From an uncultured Bacteroidales bacterium (GTDB lineage Bacteria; Bacteroidota; Bacteroidia; Bacteroidales; FEN-979): 64,000 bases of DNA. Shown here piece after piece: positions 23,988 to 32,798 of the stretch (positions are counted from its first letter, which is position 1; each line of letters begins with the position of its first letter). The stretch covers positions 1 through 64,000 of the forward strand of contig CAIVAT010000120.1 of NCBI GenBank assembly GCA_903903985.1, written 5' to 3'. The translations under genes were made by a program, and so were the position numbers. The notes below the pieces were generated by a model. It searched no databases and had not been told where the DNA came from. It was given only the letters and a program-made list of their open reading frames with translations.

Positions 23988-25721
23988 CTATTTTTTCAAC
24001 ATCATTTTCCTGGTTGCAGAGAAGTCGCCTTCAGAAATTTTATAGAAATAGAATCCACCAGGGAATGAAGTGCCATCGAATGATGTTTGATACGTTCCGG
24101 GTGCAAGTCTTTCATTTACAACTATCTTAACTTCCCGTCCCATCATATCATATACCGCAATTTTAAAGGTACTTGTCGCCGTAACAGCGTATTTTATGTT
24201 CGTTACCGGATCAAACGGGTTTGGATAATTCTGTTCCAACGAAAATCCCGGGGGCGCCTTCTGATAGGCCGCTCCAAATCCGATGCCGACCATGACTCCA
24301 CCCGATTCGCGGTAACGGGCCATGAACTCCTGGTAATAGAGGTTGTTGACCCTGGCGTCGTAAATGACAAGGAGGTTTTCGTCATTTCCTGTTTCAGCAG
24401 GAGTTTCCCAGTTGTATGATCCGGTGGCAATGATCTTGTTCCCGCCGCTGGTATCGGCATCAAGCAGGAAATATTTGTGATGCAGCAGTCCGGGGATGGT
24501 ATCGATAAAAACATCAGCAGGCGGATCCCAGGCACCCGGAACCGGTTTCCCTTTCATCCGGGGAAAGGCACTGTTGTGGAGCTTCGAATTGGACGAATCG
24601 AACACCCCGCTGAGATGTTTTCCGTTGTAGATCAGGTTTAGGGCTTGTTCCACGGGAGGCAACTCAAATTTATACATGCAAAAGTAGATGTTTTTCTTGA
24701 TTTTCGATCCGATGATGCTGCATATTGTATCTGAAATGCTGTCGGTGGGTGCAAAATAAACCTCCATCCTGGTACCGGCAACATTTACAATACGGGGAGT
24801 ATTGTTCACCTTTTCAGGTCCGAATTTAGCCCTGGACACATTCGGCAGGTCGGTGTGCGAGCCCCACATCTCTTCAAATTCACGGGTGTAAACGGCGCAA
24901 AGCGACTCATCCTGTATCCGGATGATGTTGTTGCGGTCCTGGTGTAACATGGCATGGGAAACATTGGTGGAGCCGGTCCAAAGATATTTATTATCATGAT
25001 TGCTGTTATTCCGGTGATCAAAGATCCAGAATTTATCATGCATGGAAAAATTCGTAAGGTAGTTTCGCCTCAGTACCGGGATTCCATGGGCCACCAGTGA
25101 ATCAACCTGTGAAGTATCAGTCATCTGGTTGTAAATAAACCTGATCTTCACACCCCTGTTTTTGGCATTGATCAGCGCCTGGGTAACCGAAGCAACCCCC
25201 TGGAATTCCCACATGGTAATGTCGATACTGTGAGTCGTATTGTTGATCTGGGCATCAAAGAGGTTTTCAAAATTCTGGCTTCCATTTGCATTCTCCCCTA
25301 TACTAACAGATGTATCGACCGTATGGTTGAAATAAACCTCAACACTTCCCGAAGATAAGGATTGGGTGACAAAATATCCCGAATCCACGGATGTTCCGCC
25401 GGCATTATGTGAAAAAACCTGGTACTTGTAAATTTTTGCCGGCTGCAGTTGACCGATCACTATTACGTGACGGGTTCCCTGATCGCTGAAATACAGGGAA
25501 TCGGTGAAAATTAACGCCTGGTAATTTGAATCCGGAGCCATCCATCTTATTTTCGAATCGGCAGGAGAATCTGTCGACCAAAATAAAGTGACTCCCGTTT
25601 GACTGATGTTGCCGTAAGTCAAATTTGAAATTACAGGAGGTGTCTGTCCTTTACAAAGGTTTAGAGTCAAAATGCAATGGACTAAAAACACCAATAATGA
25701 TGAGTAAATGATTTTTTTCAT
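23988..25721 (-). CDS. Secreted phospholipase D-like (HKD) protein with T9SS sorting domain
   Basis: A 577-residue protein: signal peptide (1-25), fibronectin III / purple-phosphatase-type N domain (about 28-110), a PLD-like domain with two HKD motifs (MHDKFWIFD near residue 240 with a following GSTN; HHKYFLLDAD near 445 with GSYNW), and a C-terminal T9SS type A domain (LEQNYPNPFDPVTNIKYAV to ATRKMMLKK). Single-chain PLD-family enzymes are phosphodiesterases acting on phospholipids or nucleic acids. It should be exported and anchored or released through T9SS. ATG 25721 opens the signal peptide. It lies five bases after the upstream gene stop. A fragment of its fibronectin domain recurs at 28591-28749. 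Confidence 0.88.
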   Translation of the reverse strand: MKKIIYSSLLVFLVHCILTLNLCKGQTPPVISNLTYGNISQTGVTLFWSTDSPADSKIRWMAPDSNYQALIFTDSLYFSDQGTRHVIVIGQLQPAKIYKYQVFSHNAGGTSVDSGYFVTQSLSSGSVEVYFNHTVDTSVSIGENANGSQNFENLFDAQINNTTHSIDITMWEFQGVASVTQALINAKNRGVKIRFIYNQMTDTSQVDSLVAHGIPVLRRNYLTNFSMHDKFWIFDHRNNSNHDNKYLWTGSTNVSHAMLHQDRNNIIRIQDESLCAVYTREFEEMWGSHTDLPNVSRAKFGPEKVNNTPRIVNVAGTRMEVYFAPTDSISDTICSIIGSKIKKNIYFCMYKFELPPVEQALNLIYNGKHLSGVFDSSNSKLHNSAFPRMKGKPVPGAWDPPADVFIDTIPGLLHHKYFLLDADTSGGNKIIATGSYNWETPAETGNDENLLVIYDARVNNLYYQEFMARYRESGGVMVGIGFGAAYQKAPPGFSLEQNYPNPFDPVTNIKYAVTATSTFKIAVYDMMGREVKIVVNERLAPGTYQTSFDGTSFPGGFYFYKISEGDFSATRKMMLKK

Positions 25722-25726
25722 ATTAA

Positions 25727-28594
25727 TTACTTTGCGACGATCATTTTCCTTGAAACAGTTCCATTGGAAGAATTCAGGGTGTAGTAGTAAATCCCATTTG
25801 GAAGATGGTCGGTTGAGCATGAAATCACATGATCTCCCGGTTGGATCAATTGATCCAGGATGACTTTGACCAGCTTTCCTTCCTGGGTATAAAGAATGAT
25901 CTTTACGTGTTCATTCCTGGGAACCGTGAATTTAATATGCGTTTCCGTATTGGCCGGATTGGGATAATTCTGCTCCAGCCTTGGAAGAGAGGTGGTATGT
26001 TGGTCACCTGTTCCTGTCGGTTGAAAATAGGTTGAAAAGATACCATTCCCCTGGGTGGCAACCAGCACCCAACCGTCGGTACTTCTTGCGTCGATCATAT
26101 CGACGATGCTTCTTCCGATCAGTTCGGGACTCTCCTGTTGCCAGATGGTTTGTGCCCCTTTCAGTTCCATGGTGGAAAAGAGGCCCGTCGATGTACCGGC
26201 AAAGTAAATCTTAAATCCTTGAAGAGAAAGCATCTTCAGCCACCGAATGGAAGGACCATTCCCGCTTCCATCCTGATTTTCTTCAAGGTTTCCACCAACA
26301 GGTTCCCAGTTCATCCCCCCATCAGAGGAATGAAAAATACTTTGAACGTTGTAATTTGAAAATACTACAAAGCAGTTATCTGCATTTGCAGGATCTGTTT
26401 CGATACAGGCAACAAAACCATTGGCGGGGAAACCGGTTCCAGTGATATTTATCGCCACAGGATTTCCGGTATTGGCCTGGTCGACACGAAAGACCTTCCC
26501 GGTATATGTTCCGAAATAAACGCGGTTCGCGGGAAACTTTGATGCGGTGATTGCGAGAATAAAATCCTGGTAGCCCAGTACAACATTGGTCAGTTCAGTC
26601 CAGCCGGTATTAAGCTGATTCGTGTCGAAGGCAGCAGCAGCCATATTTGATTTCCGCCACAAATGATTTTTCTGTGGAAAGTAAAAGGTGTTGTTGTCAT
26701 TCGGATCCAGTGCATAATTGGTGTAAAAAAGGAAGTTGCTGTCAGAGAAAAATGTTGGACGTTGCCAATACAGGTTGTTTATATTGTACAAACTGTCAAC
26801 CTGGAAAGAGAATATATTTCCATCGTATACTGATCCTATCAGATAGTTTTTATGATCTGCAACAATGGAGGTGAGGCCATCCCCTCCGCAAACAGAGTTC
26901 CAGGATGAAAGCGGAAAAATATTTTTATCGGTGATATATATAGCGTTATCCTGAATTCCAGCCACGGCAAATTCATCATGGGATGCTGCATGATCCATTC
27001 CCGTCCAATACACCTGGCTGTTGTTTATCCCCTGGGAGAAAAAATCCCACTGCACATGCCCGCTTAAACAGTTGGATGTCTTATAGATACCTCCGTCGCA
27101 AGCTGAATACATGGTATGATCATCCGAATTGGAAAACAAGATGCAGTGCTGGTCAGGATGGAGGTTTGTATCTGTCTGGTCATATGGATATCCTCCCAGC
27201 CAATGTGTTAAGGTTGAGTCGGCAAATCCAGATGTATTTCTGTACAGATTTGTCCCGCCAATAAAAACAATATCCGCATCTTCAGGATGAGTCTTCAGCG
27301 TGAATGCATAGCCCCCGATTGAATTGAATGCCCCATGAATGGTGTCGAGAAAAGCGCTTAAAATGTTTCCCCTGCCTTTCCCGGGAAGATTGATGGTGCG
27401 GTTTTCCCACGATCCCCTGCCCCCCTTTTTATTTTTTGTGTATTTCCAGAAGGTATGCTGTGAAGCTGAGAAACCGAATGTTGGATCTGTATCCTGGATC
27501 GGTGATTCCGTGAAAACATATAGAATATCAGGATCGGATGGCGCTGTGGCAAGCCTGATACACCGGTAATCTTCCGGGAAATCGGGAGGGGTTATATTTT
27601 GCCAATGAATTCCATCAGTACTGGTCCAGACTCCTCCCACCGGACTTGGATTTCCTGGATACTCAGGGCAGTAGGAGCTCAATCCGGCAAACATGGTTCC
27701 CGTCTCACCTGCCACAATGTCGGTAGAAAAGGGTTTGTAAGTCAGATCCCCCAGCACAAGTGACCAGTGACCGCCACCATCTGCCGACCGCATGATCCCT
27801 CCATAACAGGCTGCATATATTTCATCTTCGAGATGATTTGATGTGTCGATGACCAGGGACCAGATCCCCTGGAAAACCTCTGACAGGTTGCCCGGGGAGT
27901 TTGTTTTAGTTGATGGGATCTGGCTCCAGTGCTTTCCGCCGTCCTGGGATTTGAAAATACCGTCACCAGACCCAACGGTCCGGGCGATAATGCTCAATCG
28001 CCTGTCGGTAGTGCTCAGTAATTCCCCCGTCCCATAATACCAAATGTTGCGTTTTCCCTGGCGTTGATCCTGCACGATGCAGGTTGCACTGGGAATATCC
28101 GATGGAGCAGTGGTTTTAACCCAATTTGCTCCGGCATCTTCAGTGCGCCAAATGCCACCGGAAGCGGCAGCCGCCAGCATGACGTTTTCATCTTCAATAT
28201 CCATGGCAATCGACAGAATCCTCCCACTGTTATTATTTGGTCCGCTGGAAACCCAGCTTTGAGATTTTAATAATTCATTTTTCCTGGGCAACCGGGCCGC
28301 AAATTCCATCTCTTTTCCGCGAATGCATGACGGAATTTTGTTTGTTTTAGGATCGCGGGTTCTCATGAACTCCAGTAGAGCCGGATAATAAAGGGGTTCA
28401 TCCCCGCCTTTCTCCTGTTGTCTGTCAACCGGACGATGGGCGGATTTTTGTATCGCCGGAGAAGCAGGTTTTAAAACAAAAAAAAATGCCGGCAAAATTC
28501 CCGTGATGAATACCAGGGGCAACAGCAGGTGCATTTTGCTTTTTCTCAGCAGGGAGTTTCCTTTTAACTGAACCTGCACAAATATTTTTTTCAT
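25727..28594 (-). CDS. Large secreted beta-propeller (BNR/sortilin-type) protein with T9SS domain
   Basis: A 955-residue protein. The N terminus has a basic region and a hydrophobic segment near residues 22-42 acting as signal. The body contains repeated propeller blades with Asp-box-like turns (SGGIWRTEDAGANW, GDGIFKSQDGGKHW, MRSADGGGHW, IFHSSDGGMNWEP), and the C terminus is a T9SS domain (LEQNYPNPANTETHIKF to VSRKMIVAK). It resembles VPS10/sortilin-like and sialidase-fold proteins, but no catalytic residues are evident. It is a paralogue of the 945-residue protein at 40823 (shared LLSTTDR, GNGPSIRW/GNGPSIRC, GTSTGLFST/GTSCGLFST). Probably binding or structural. The ATG overlaps the stop of the small upstream frame (ATGA). 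Confidence 0.82.
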   Translation of the reverse strand: MKKIFVQVQLKGNSLLRKSKMHLLLPLVFITGILPAFFFVLKPASPAIQKSAHRPVDRQQEKGGDEPLYYPALLEFMRTRDPKTNKIPSCIRGKEMEFAARLPRKNELLKSQSWVSSGPNNNSGRILSIAMDIEDENVMLAAAASGGIWRTEDAGANWVKTTAPSDIPSATCIVQDQRQGKRNIWYYGTGELLSTTDRRLSIIARTVGSGDGIFKSQDGGKHWSQIPSTKTNSPGNLSEVFQGIWSLVIDTSNHLEDEIYAACYGGIMRSADGGGHWSLVLGDLTYKPFSTDIVAGETGTMFAGLSSYCPEYPGNPSPVGGVWTSTDGIHWQNITPPDFPEDYRCIRLATAPSDPDILYVFTESPIQDTDPTFGFSASQHTFWKYTKNKKGGRGSWENRTINLPGKGRGNILSAFLDTIHGAFNSIGGYAFTLKTHPEDADIVFIGGTNLYRNTSGFADSTLTHWLGGYPYDQTDTNLHPDQHCILFSNSDDHTMYSACDGGIYKTSNCLSGHVQWDFFSQGINNSQVYWTGMDHAASHDEFAVAGIQDNAIYITDKNIFPLSSWNSVCGGDGLTSIVADHKNYLIGSVYDGNIFSFQVDSLYNINNLYWQRPTFFSDSNFLFYTNYALDPNDNNTFYFPQKNHLWRKSNMAAAAFDTNQLNTGWTELTNVVLGYQDFILAITASKFPANRVYFGTYTGKVFRVDQANTGNPVAINITGTGFPANGFVACIETDPANADNCFVVFSNYNVQSIFHSSDGGMNWEPVGGNLEENQDGSGNGPSIRWLKMLSLQGFKIYFAGTSTGLFSTMELKGAQTIWQQESPELIGRSIVDMIDARSTDGWVLVATQGNGIFSTYFQPTGTGDQHTTSLPRLEQNYPNPANTETHIKFTVPRNEHVKIILYTQEGKLVKVILDQLIQPGDHVISCSTDHLPNGIYYYTLNSSNGTVSRKMIVAK

Positions 28595-28749
28595 ATGATA
28601 GAAGTTTGTTTAAAAATCGATGTTCCTCCGGTATTGTGTGAAAAAACAGGGTACTTGTAAATTTTTGCCGGCTGGCAAACATATTGACCCCGGTTCATTG
28701 TATAATAGGCGATCAGCATGGATACCAGGGTGTAAGTAAATTTCATCAT
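28591..28749 (-). pseudogene. Small chimeric frame: N-terminal signal plus a fibronectin fragment of the PLD-like gene
   Basis: A 52-codon frame begins MMKFTYTLVSMLIAYYT and then reads PAKIYKYPVFSHNTGGTS, which matches PAKIYKYQVFSHNAGGTS in the PLD-like protein encoded at 23988-25721 also at the DNA level. The following codons (IFKQTSII) are unrelated. The stop overlaps the start of the next gene as ATGA. It is best explained as the residue of a duplicated secreted-protein gene after deletion; it could still act as a leader peptide coupling translation of the propeller gene. Confidence 0.7.
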
Positions 28750-28803
28750 TTAAATTAGATTTTTCCGGTTGAGTGGACATACCCTCAGGAGTCATTACGT
28801 GTT

Positions 28804-29901
28804 CTACTTGGTAATGGTGAACGTATCGATAAGACTGTAGGCCCCCGTGTAACCCCCGTAACTTTTTACCGTTACGGTGCCGCCGTTGATGTCAACAACG
28901 CTAAAGTAATAAGTCTTTTTGTCATTGTGAACGTTCCATTCGGTTCTGACCGTCGGATCGATGTACCCGCCTCCGGAACCTGCCCCGCAAGTGCCGTTAA
29001 GAAGCTGTACCACATTGTTCTGCCAGGCCGGAACCGGAGTCGTGGGCTGTGGGCTCGGGGCTAAACTGCCGTCAATGGTCCTGCGGGCATAAAGATGCGA
29101 ATGTCCGCATGCATAGATATCGAACTTATTGGCGTCAATGAAGGACCAGAGCGTCGTGAGTGTTGTATCCGCTTCCGAGGCTTCTGTCGAGTCGTTGTCG
29201 ACATAATAATAGGGTACATGGATGAAAAGGAATTTATGCAATGCGCTGGTCTGGGCCACCTGTGTTTTCAGCCAGGTCATTTGTGCCGGTTCGATATGGC
29301 CTCCCATGTTTATTTTCTGGGTGTCTTGAGTTACATAATAACAATCCATTACCGCAAAAAAGGAGCTTGTCCCCGGATCGGTGAAGGAATATGCAAGGTG
29401 ATCATACCCGCTTGGTCCATTGGCCGGGTTCTCAGAAAAAGTAGTTTGAAACTGCTGCTGGTTGACGAGAAAGTAACCGTAAGACGCATGCTCATGATAA
29501 AGTTCATGATTACCCATAGCCGTGTACAGCGGGATCCCCTTTTTGGTCAGATTTGCGAAAAGATCTTTGAATTCCTGAAATGTATATTTCTTTTTCATAT
29601 AACCCCGATAGCACATGTCACCTCCGAATACCATAAAGGAGGGCTGGGGTTTCAATGTATCAATCTTGCGGATGATTGGATTTAACGAAGTGGTGTCAAT
29701 CGTATAGCCGAGAGAGTCGCCCCGGCTGTCGGCCAGGAATACGAAACGCAGTGTTTTACCACCCGTAAGCGGTGGCTTCTCCGAAGTGGTGCTCTTGGTG
29801 CAGCCTCCCAGCATGGTGACCACTGCGATCAGCAAAGTAATTGTACCGATGTTAAAATGGCTTCTCTCAATCCTGATTGTGTTCTTTAATTTGTCTGACA
29901 T
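28804..29901 (-). CDS. Metallophosphoesterase lipoprotein (copy 1)
   Basis: A 365-residue calcineurin-like phosphoesterase exported as a lipoprotein (lipobox LGGC near residue 34). Metal-site blocks in order: FLADSRGD (Asp-x-Arg in place of the usual Asp-x-His), FGGDMCYRG, MGNHELYHEH, FLFIHVPYY, and CGHSHLYARR near residue 275. The C terminus is a small beta domain ending in SLIDTFTITK. Members of this superfamily hydrolyse phosphomonoesters or diesters with two metal ions. It is closely paralogous to the gene at 30859 (most blocks identical). AAAGGAGA lies upstream of the start. Within the secreted phosphodiesterase/permease run it fits nucleotide or phosphate scavenging. Substrate not readable. 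Confidence 0.88.
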   Translation of the reverse strand: MSDKLKNTIRIERSHFNIGTITLLIAVVTMLGGCTKSTTSEKPPLTGGKTLRFVFLADSRGDSLGYTIDTTSLNPIIRKIDTLKPQPSFMVFGGDMCYRGYMKKKYTFQEFKDLFANLTKKGIPLYTAMGNHELYHEHASYGYFLVNQQQFQTTFSENPANGPSGYDHLAYSFTDPGTSSFFAVMDCYYVTQDTQKINMGGHIEPAQMTWLKTQVAQTSALHKFLFIHVPYYYVDNDSTEASEADTTLTTLWSFIDANKFDIYACGHSHLYARRTIDGSLAPSPQPTTPVPAWQNNVVQLLNGTCGAGSGGGYIDPTVRTEWNVHNDKKTYYFSVVDINGGTVTVKSYGGYTGAYSLIDTFTITK

Positions 29902-29988
29902 GGTTTTTCTCCTTTCTTAAATTTGATTAATCACAAATGAACCGCAATGGATGTCAATCCCCGGCAGGGAACCTGATATGATTCCCGG

Positions 29989-30570
29989 TTAAGGTTTTTC
30001 CCTGATCCAGAACTGGTTGAACGTATCATCGGCCGCTTCAAAATAGTATTTCCCGTCGGGCGTCACCACAGAATCGCCAAAAGGTGAATTCCAGTAAGTC
30101 CATCCCGGTCCGCCAAGCCACCAGTTGTTATGGGGTGGAACCGATCCCTGGCCAATGGTGATGGGATATCCCGTACCGTTGATCGTGAGGGTGCCGGTGA
30201 AAGCGAAATTCAATTCTGACGGCCAGGCATCGGATATGCTGGGCCAGGTCGCACATATAGCGAATGAGGCATGTGATTTGAACCAGTTCGCAACGCTGCC
30301 TGTTTTGTGGCGTCCGGCCTTTGCGTCAATCCCCCAGGAAGAACCTTGTGTGCCGGTAGAGACTCCGTCCCATGGTTGTCCGCTTGTAATGGAGTGGTCG
30401 GACAAAGCGAATGTAAGGGCAGGATTCCCCCAATCAGGCGTCAGCAGCACCCAGTTGTCATGTTCGGTTGTATCAACCACCTCCGGGGGCGGGCTTTCTT
30501 GGTTTTTACAACCGGCCAGACCGGTCGCAAGGATGGTTGCTGACAAAACATTCAGAATATTCCTTTTCAT
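29989..30570 (-). CDS. Unassigned lipoprotein
   Basis: A 193-residue lipoprotein (MKRNILNVLSATILATGLAG then Cys; lipobox LAGC). The mature part is Trp- and Gly-rich (HDNWVLLTPDWGNPALTFAL, PPHNNWWLGGPGWTYWNSPFG) and strand-rich, like a carbohydrate- or ligand-binding beta-sandwich, but I recognise no family. The start has a strong AGGAGG ribosome-binding site seven bases upstream, unusual for the phylum. It lies one base after the stop of the 92-residue frame and between two metallophosphoesterase paralogues, so it is part of that operon. Confidence 0.7.
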   Translation of the reverse strand: MKRNILNVLSATILATGLAGCKNQESPPPEVVDTTEHDNWVLLTPDWGNPALTFALSDHSITSGQPWDGVSTGTQGSSWGIDAKAGRHKTGSVANWFKSHASFAICATWPSISDAWPSELNFAFTGTLTINGTGYPITIGQGSVPPHNNWWLGGPGWTYWNSPFGDSVVTPDGKYYFEAADDTFNQFWIREKP

Positions 30571-30571
30571 A

Positions 30572-30850
30572 TTAACCTCCTTTTTTACTGAGATCCTTAA
30601 CAGACCGCTTTTTTGCAAGTGCCATTTTCCTGGTTTGTACAAAGCTGTCACACTTCATCTGCACAGAATATATTCCGGCAGACAGGCCATAACGGTCCTT
30701 TGTAAAAGAAGTGTCAGTGGAATGCCAGCTTATATAGACCGAAGTCGGTGTGGGAGTCTGTAAGTAAAGATTAACCTGTGCATAGAGATTATAGCACCCT
30801 GTGAGGGTCAGCGTCAGAATTCCGGTGATCAGTAATTTTTTTTTCATCAT
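30572..30850 (-). pseudogene. Collapsed T9SS gene: signal peptide and domain start joined to a sorting-domain end
   Basis: A 92-codon frame reads as three pieces: a signal peptide with lipobox-like LTGC (residues 1-20), the opening of a phosphatase-type fibronectin domain (VNLYLQTPTPTSVYISWHST), and directly after it the end of a T9SS sorting domain (LSAGIYSVQMKCDSFVQTRK, then MALAKK). The hundreds of residues expected between these are missing while the frame is preserved. So it is either a relic of a larger secreted phosphatase gene after an in-frame internal deletion, or a mini-protein still exported by T9SS. It sits eight bases after the stop of metallophosphoesterase copy 2. Confidence 0.7.
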
Positions 30851-30858
30851 GGCATGTT

Positions 30859-31983
30859 CTACTTTTTAATAGTGAACGTGTCGATCACGCTGTAGGCCCC
30901 CTTGTAGCCACCATAAGTGTTTACCGTTACCAGGCTGCCATTAATGTCTATTACGCTGAAATAATAGGTTTTATCGGCATCATGTACGTTCCAGGCGGCC
31001 CTGACGGCCGGATCGATGGTGCCGCCACCTCCGCCGGCGCCGCAAGTGCCATTGAGAAGCTGAACAACATTGTTCTTCCATGTAGGAGTCGATGGTACGG
31101 TTTGGGGATTTGGCAGGACACTGCTGTCAATAGTCCGCCGGGCAAAAAGATGCGAATGTCCGCAGGCATAGAAGTCGAATTTGTTGGAGTCAAGGAAAGA
31201 CCAGAGCCTGGTAAAGGACTGGCTTACAGTGGATGGTTCGGTCGTGTCGTTCGAAACATAGTAATAGGGTGTATGAATGAAAAGAAATTTATGAGTTGCC
31301 TTGGTTTGCGCGACCTGTGCTCTTAACCATGACATCTGGGGGTCCTCGATGTTGCCACCCAGGCCATCGGGAATGATGTTATGGGTCAGGTAGTAGGGAT
31401 CCAAAGTCGCGAAAAAGGAACTGCCGCCCGGGGAGGTGAACGAATAGGCCAGGTGCTCGTAGCCGGACGGTCCGTTGCCGGGATTCTCAGAAAACACAGC
31501 CTGGAACTGCTGCTGGTTGCTGAGAATGAAACCGGAATCAGAGTGCTCGTAATACAGCTCATGATTGCCGACGGCGGTATAAAGGGGTATCCCCTGGCTG
31601 GTGACAGGTGCGAACAGGTCTTTAAACGCTTCAAAGGTGTAAGATGGTTTAATATAGCCCCTGTAGGCTCCATCGCCGCCGAATATCACAAAGGAAGGCT
31701 TGGGCGACAAGGTGCTGATCTGGCTGATGATGACATTCAACACCTCAGTGTTTACCGGATTATCAAGCTTTTCGCCCCGGCTGTCGGCCAGCCAGACGAA
31801 ACGAAGCTTTTCGCTGTTGGTAACCGGTGGATCCGTACTGCTTTTCTTGCAGCCGCCAAGCAAAGCGGCAACTACAAGGAGTACTGAAAGTGTTAAGAGG
31901 TGGAGGTACTTTTGTACATCCCGGAATGACTTTTTGCTTTCAACGGGTTGAGATTTAATCCTGAAGTTTCCTGTAATCGACAT
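30859..31983 (-). CDS. Metallophosphoesterase lipoprotein (copy 2)
   Basis: A 374-residue paralogue of the protein at 28804. Lipobox LGGC near residue 45, then WLADSRGE, FGGDGAYRG, VGNHELYYEH, FLFIHTPYY and CGHSHLFARR, followed by the same C-terminal domain (GGGGTIDPAVRAAWNVH, SVIDTFTIKK). The first metal block again has Asp-x-Arg. The N-terminal tail before the lipobox is long (about 44 residues) and basic, so the true start could be internal. It appears to be the first gene of the long minus-strand run ending at the permease at 21660. Recent duplication of the pair is likely. Confidence 0.88.
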   Translation of the reverse strand: MSITGNFRIKSQPVESKKSFRDVQKYLHLLTLSVLLVVAALLGGCKKSSTDPPVTNSEKLRFVWLADSRGEKLDNPVNTEVLNVIISQISTLSPKPSFVIFGGDGAYRGYIKPSYTFEAFKDLFAPVTSQGIPLYTAVGNHELYYEHSDSGFILSNQQQFQAVFSENPGNGPSGYEHLAYSFTSPGGSSFFATLDPYYLTHNIIPDGLGGNIEDPQMSWLRAQVAQTKATHKFLFIHTPYYYVSNDTTEPSTVSQSFTRLWSFLDSNKFDFYACGHSHLFARRTIDSSVLPNPQTVPSTPTWKNNVVQLLNGTCGAGGGGGTIDPAVRAAWNVHDADKTYYFSVIDINGSLVTVNTYGGYKGAYSVIDTFTIKK

Positions 31984-32084
31984 AGCTTATTCCCTTTCTT
32001 AATTTAATAACAGATTTATGATGTTTGTAATTCGCATTTCACATTGAATCGTGGTCAACGCCGGAATTTCGAACATGATCGTTT

Positions 32085-32441
32085 TCATATTGGGTCAACC
32101 CGCGACAATTCCATGATCCTTTCGATAAACTCCCGCTTGCCCGCTCCTTTACAGAGGACCTCCACTACGCCGGGAAGCGCTGGAATTTCATTGCAATCCA
32201 TCGACAGGATGATTGTTTTCTTCACCGGCCAAACCATTTCCATTTTTCCGGCCATCGTTTTACTATCCTCATACAGGTCTTCATCCATCAGCAACATATC
32301 TATGGGCAATTTGTCCAGGTTCTCCGGCCGGAAGTCCGAAACGGGAAGCAGAACAACCTCGAATCCCTCCACCTGCTCCAGCATGGTTTTCAGCCCCTGG
32401 CAGTAAGTCTGATTAAAATCGGCAACCGCAATTGTGATCAT
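32085..32441 (-). CDS. Stand-alone receiver (REC) domain protein
   Basis: A 118-residue protein covering one response-regulator receiver fold and nothing else. ITIAVADFNQTYCQGLKTML corresponds to the first strand and helix (one of the two acidic residues is replaced: Ala-Asp-Phe), MLLMDEDLYE carries the putative phospho-Asp near residue 53, IILSMD the Ser/Thr position, and EVLCKGA the conserved Lys. Start at 32441 chosen by alignment with receiver domains. No DNA-binding domain, so it may act as a phosphate sink or protein-binding switch. A collapsed copy of the same gene lies at 37991, next to the NarL-type regulator, with a similar upstream sequence. Confidence 0.65.
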   Translation of the reverse strand: MITIAVADFNQTYCQGLKTMLEQVEGFEVVLLPVSDFRPENLDKLPIDMLLMDEDLYEDSKTMAGKMEMVWPVKKTIILSMDCNEIPALPGVVEVLCKGAGKREFIERIMELSRVDPI

Positions 32442-32518
32442 CCCTGGCACATTAAACCATAAGGTAAAAGTACAAGGAAAATGCGCGGTTGTTATGAGGA
32501 GAACCAATGAAAATCGGG

Positions 32519-32565
32519 AGGGAATAACCTGAGATTCACTCGGGGTAAACCCTTATATGCAGCGG
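32519..32565. repeat. Duplicated upstream segment (copy 1)
   Basis: This segment upstream of the REC gene (GGGAATAACCTGAGATTCAC followed by TCGGGGTAAACCC) matches 38209-38254 upstream of the collapsed REC copy at most positions. It shows that the leader and gene were duplicated together. The shared GGGTAAACCC core is a possible regulator site. Confidence 0.65.
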
Positions 32566-32713
32566 CTGAATCTAACCGGACAATGAGCGTAGCCAAAGTG
32601 TCTGGATATTCTGAAAACCCTAAAGATTCTGTATAAACGCAAATGAAAATTACTCAAAGAGTGATCAGAAGGCATTCGGATTGGGCAGGTTTTGACAACC
32701 CTTTATTGTTCGA

Positions 32714-32794
32714 CTACCAACATTCCACCCGAGGCACTGCCAACCAGCAGATGGTTTTAATCGTCAATATCAGGAGGAAGATAATTTTTTTCAT
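32714..32794 (-). pseudogene. Fragment of a propeller-protein gene joined to a signal-peptide start
   Basis: The minus strand begins ATG AAA AAA ATT (MKKIIFLLILTI, signal-like) and stops after 26 codons. In another frame, 32771-32721 reads DIDD-stop-NHLLVGSASGGM, which matches IDVDDEKHLLAGSASGGM of the propeller protein at 40823. The fragment therefore comes from a third copy of that gene, now out of frame and carrying a TAA. It lies four bases before the LamG gene end. Confidence 0.65.
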
Positions 32795-32798
32795 GGCA

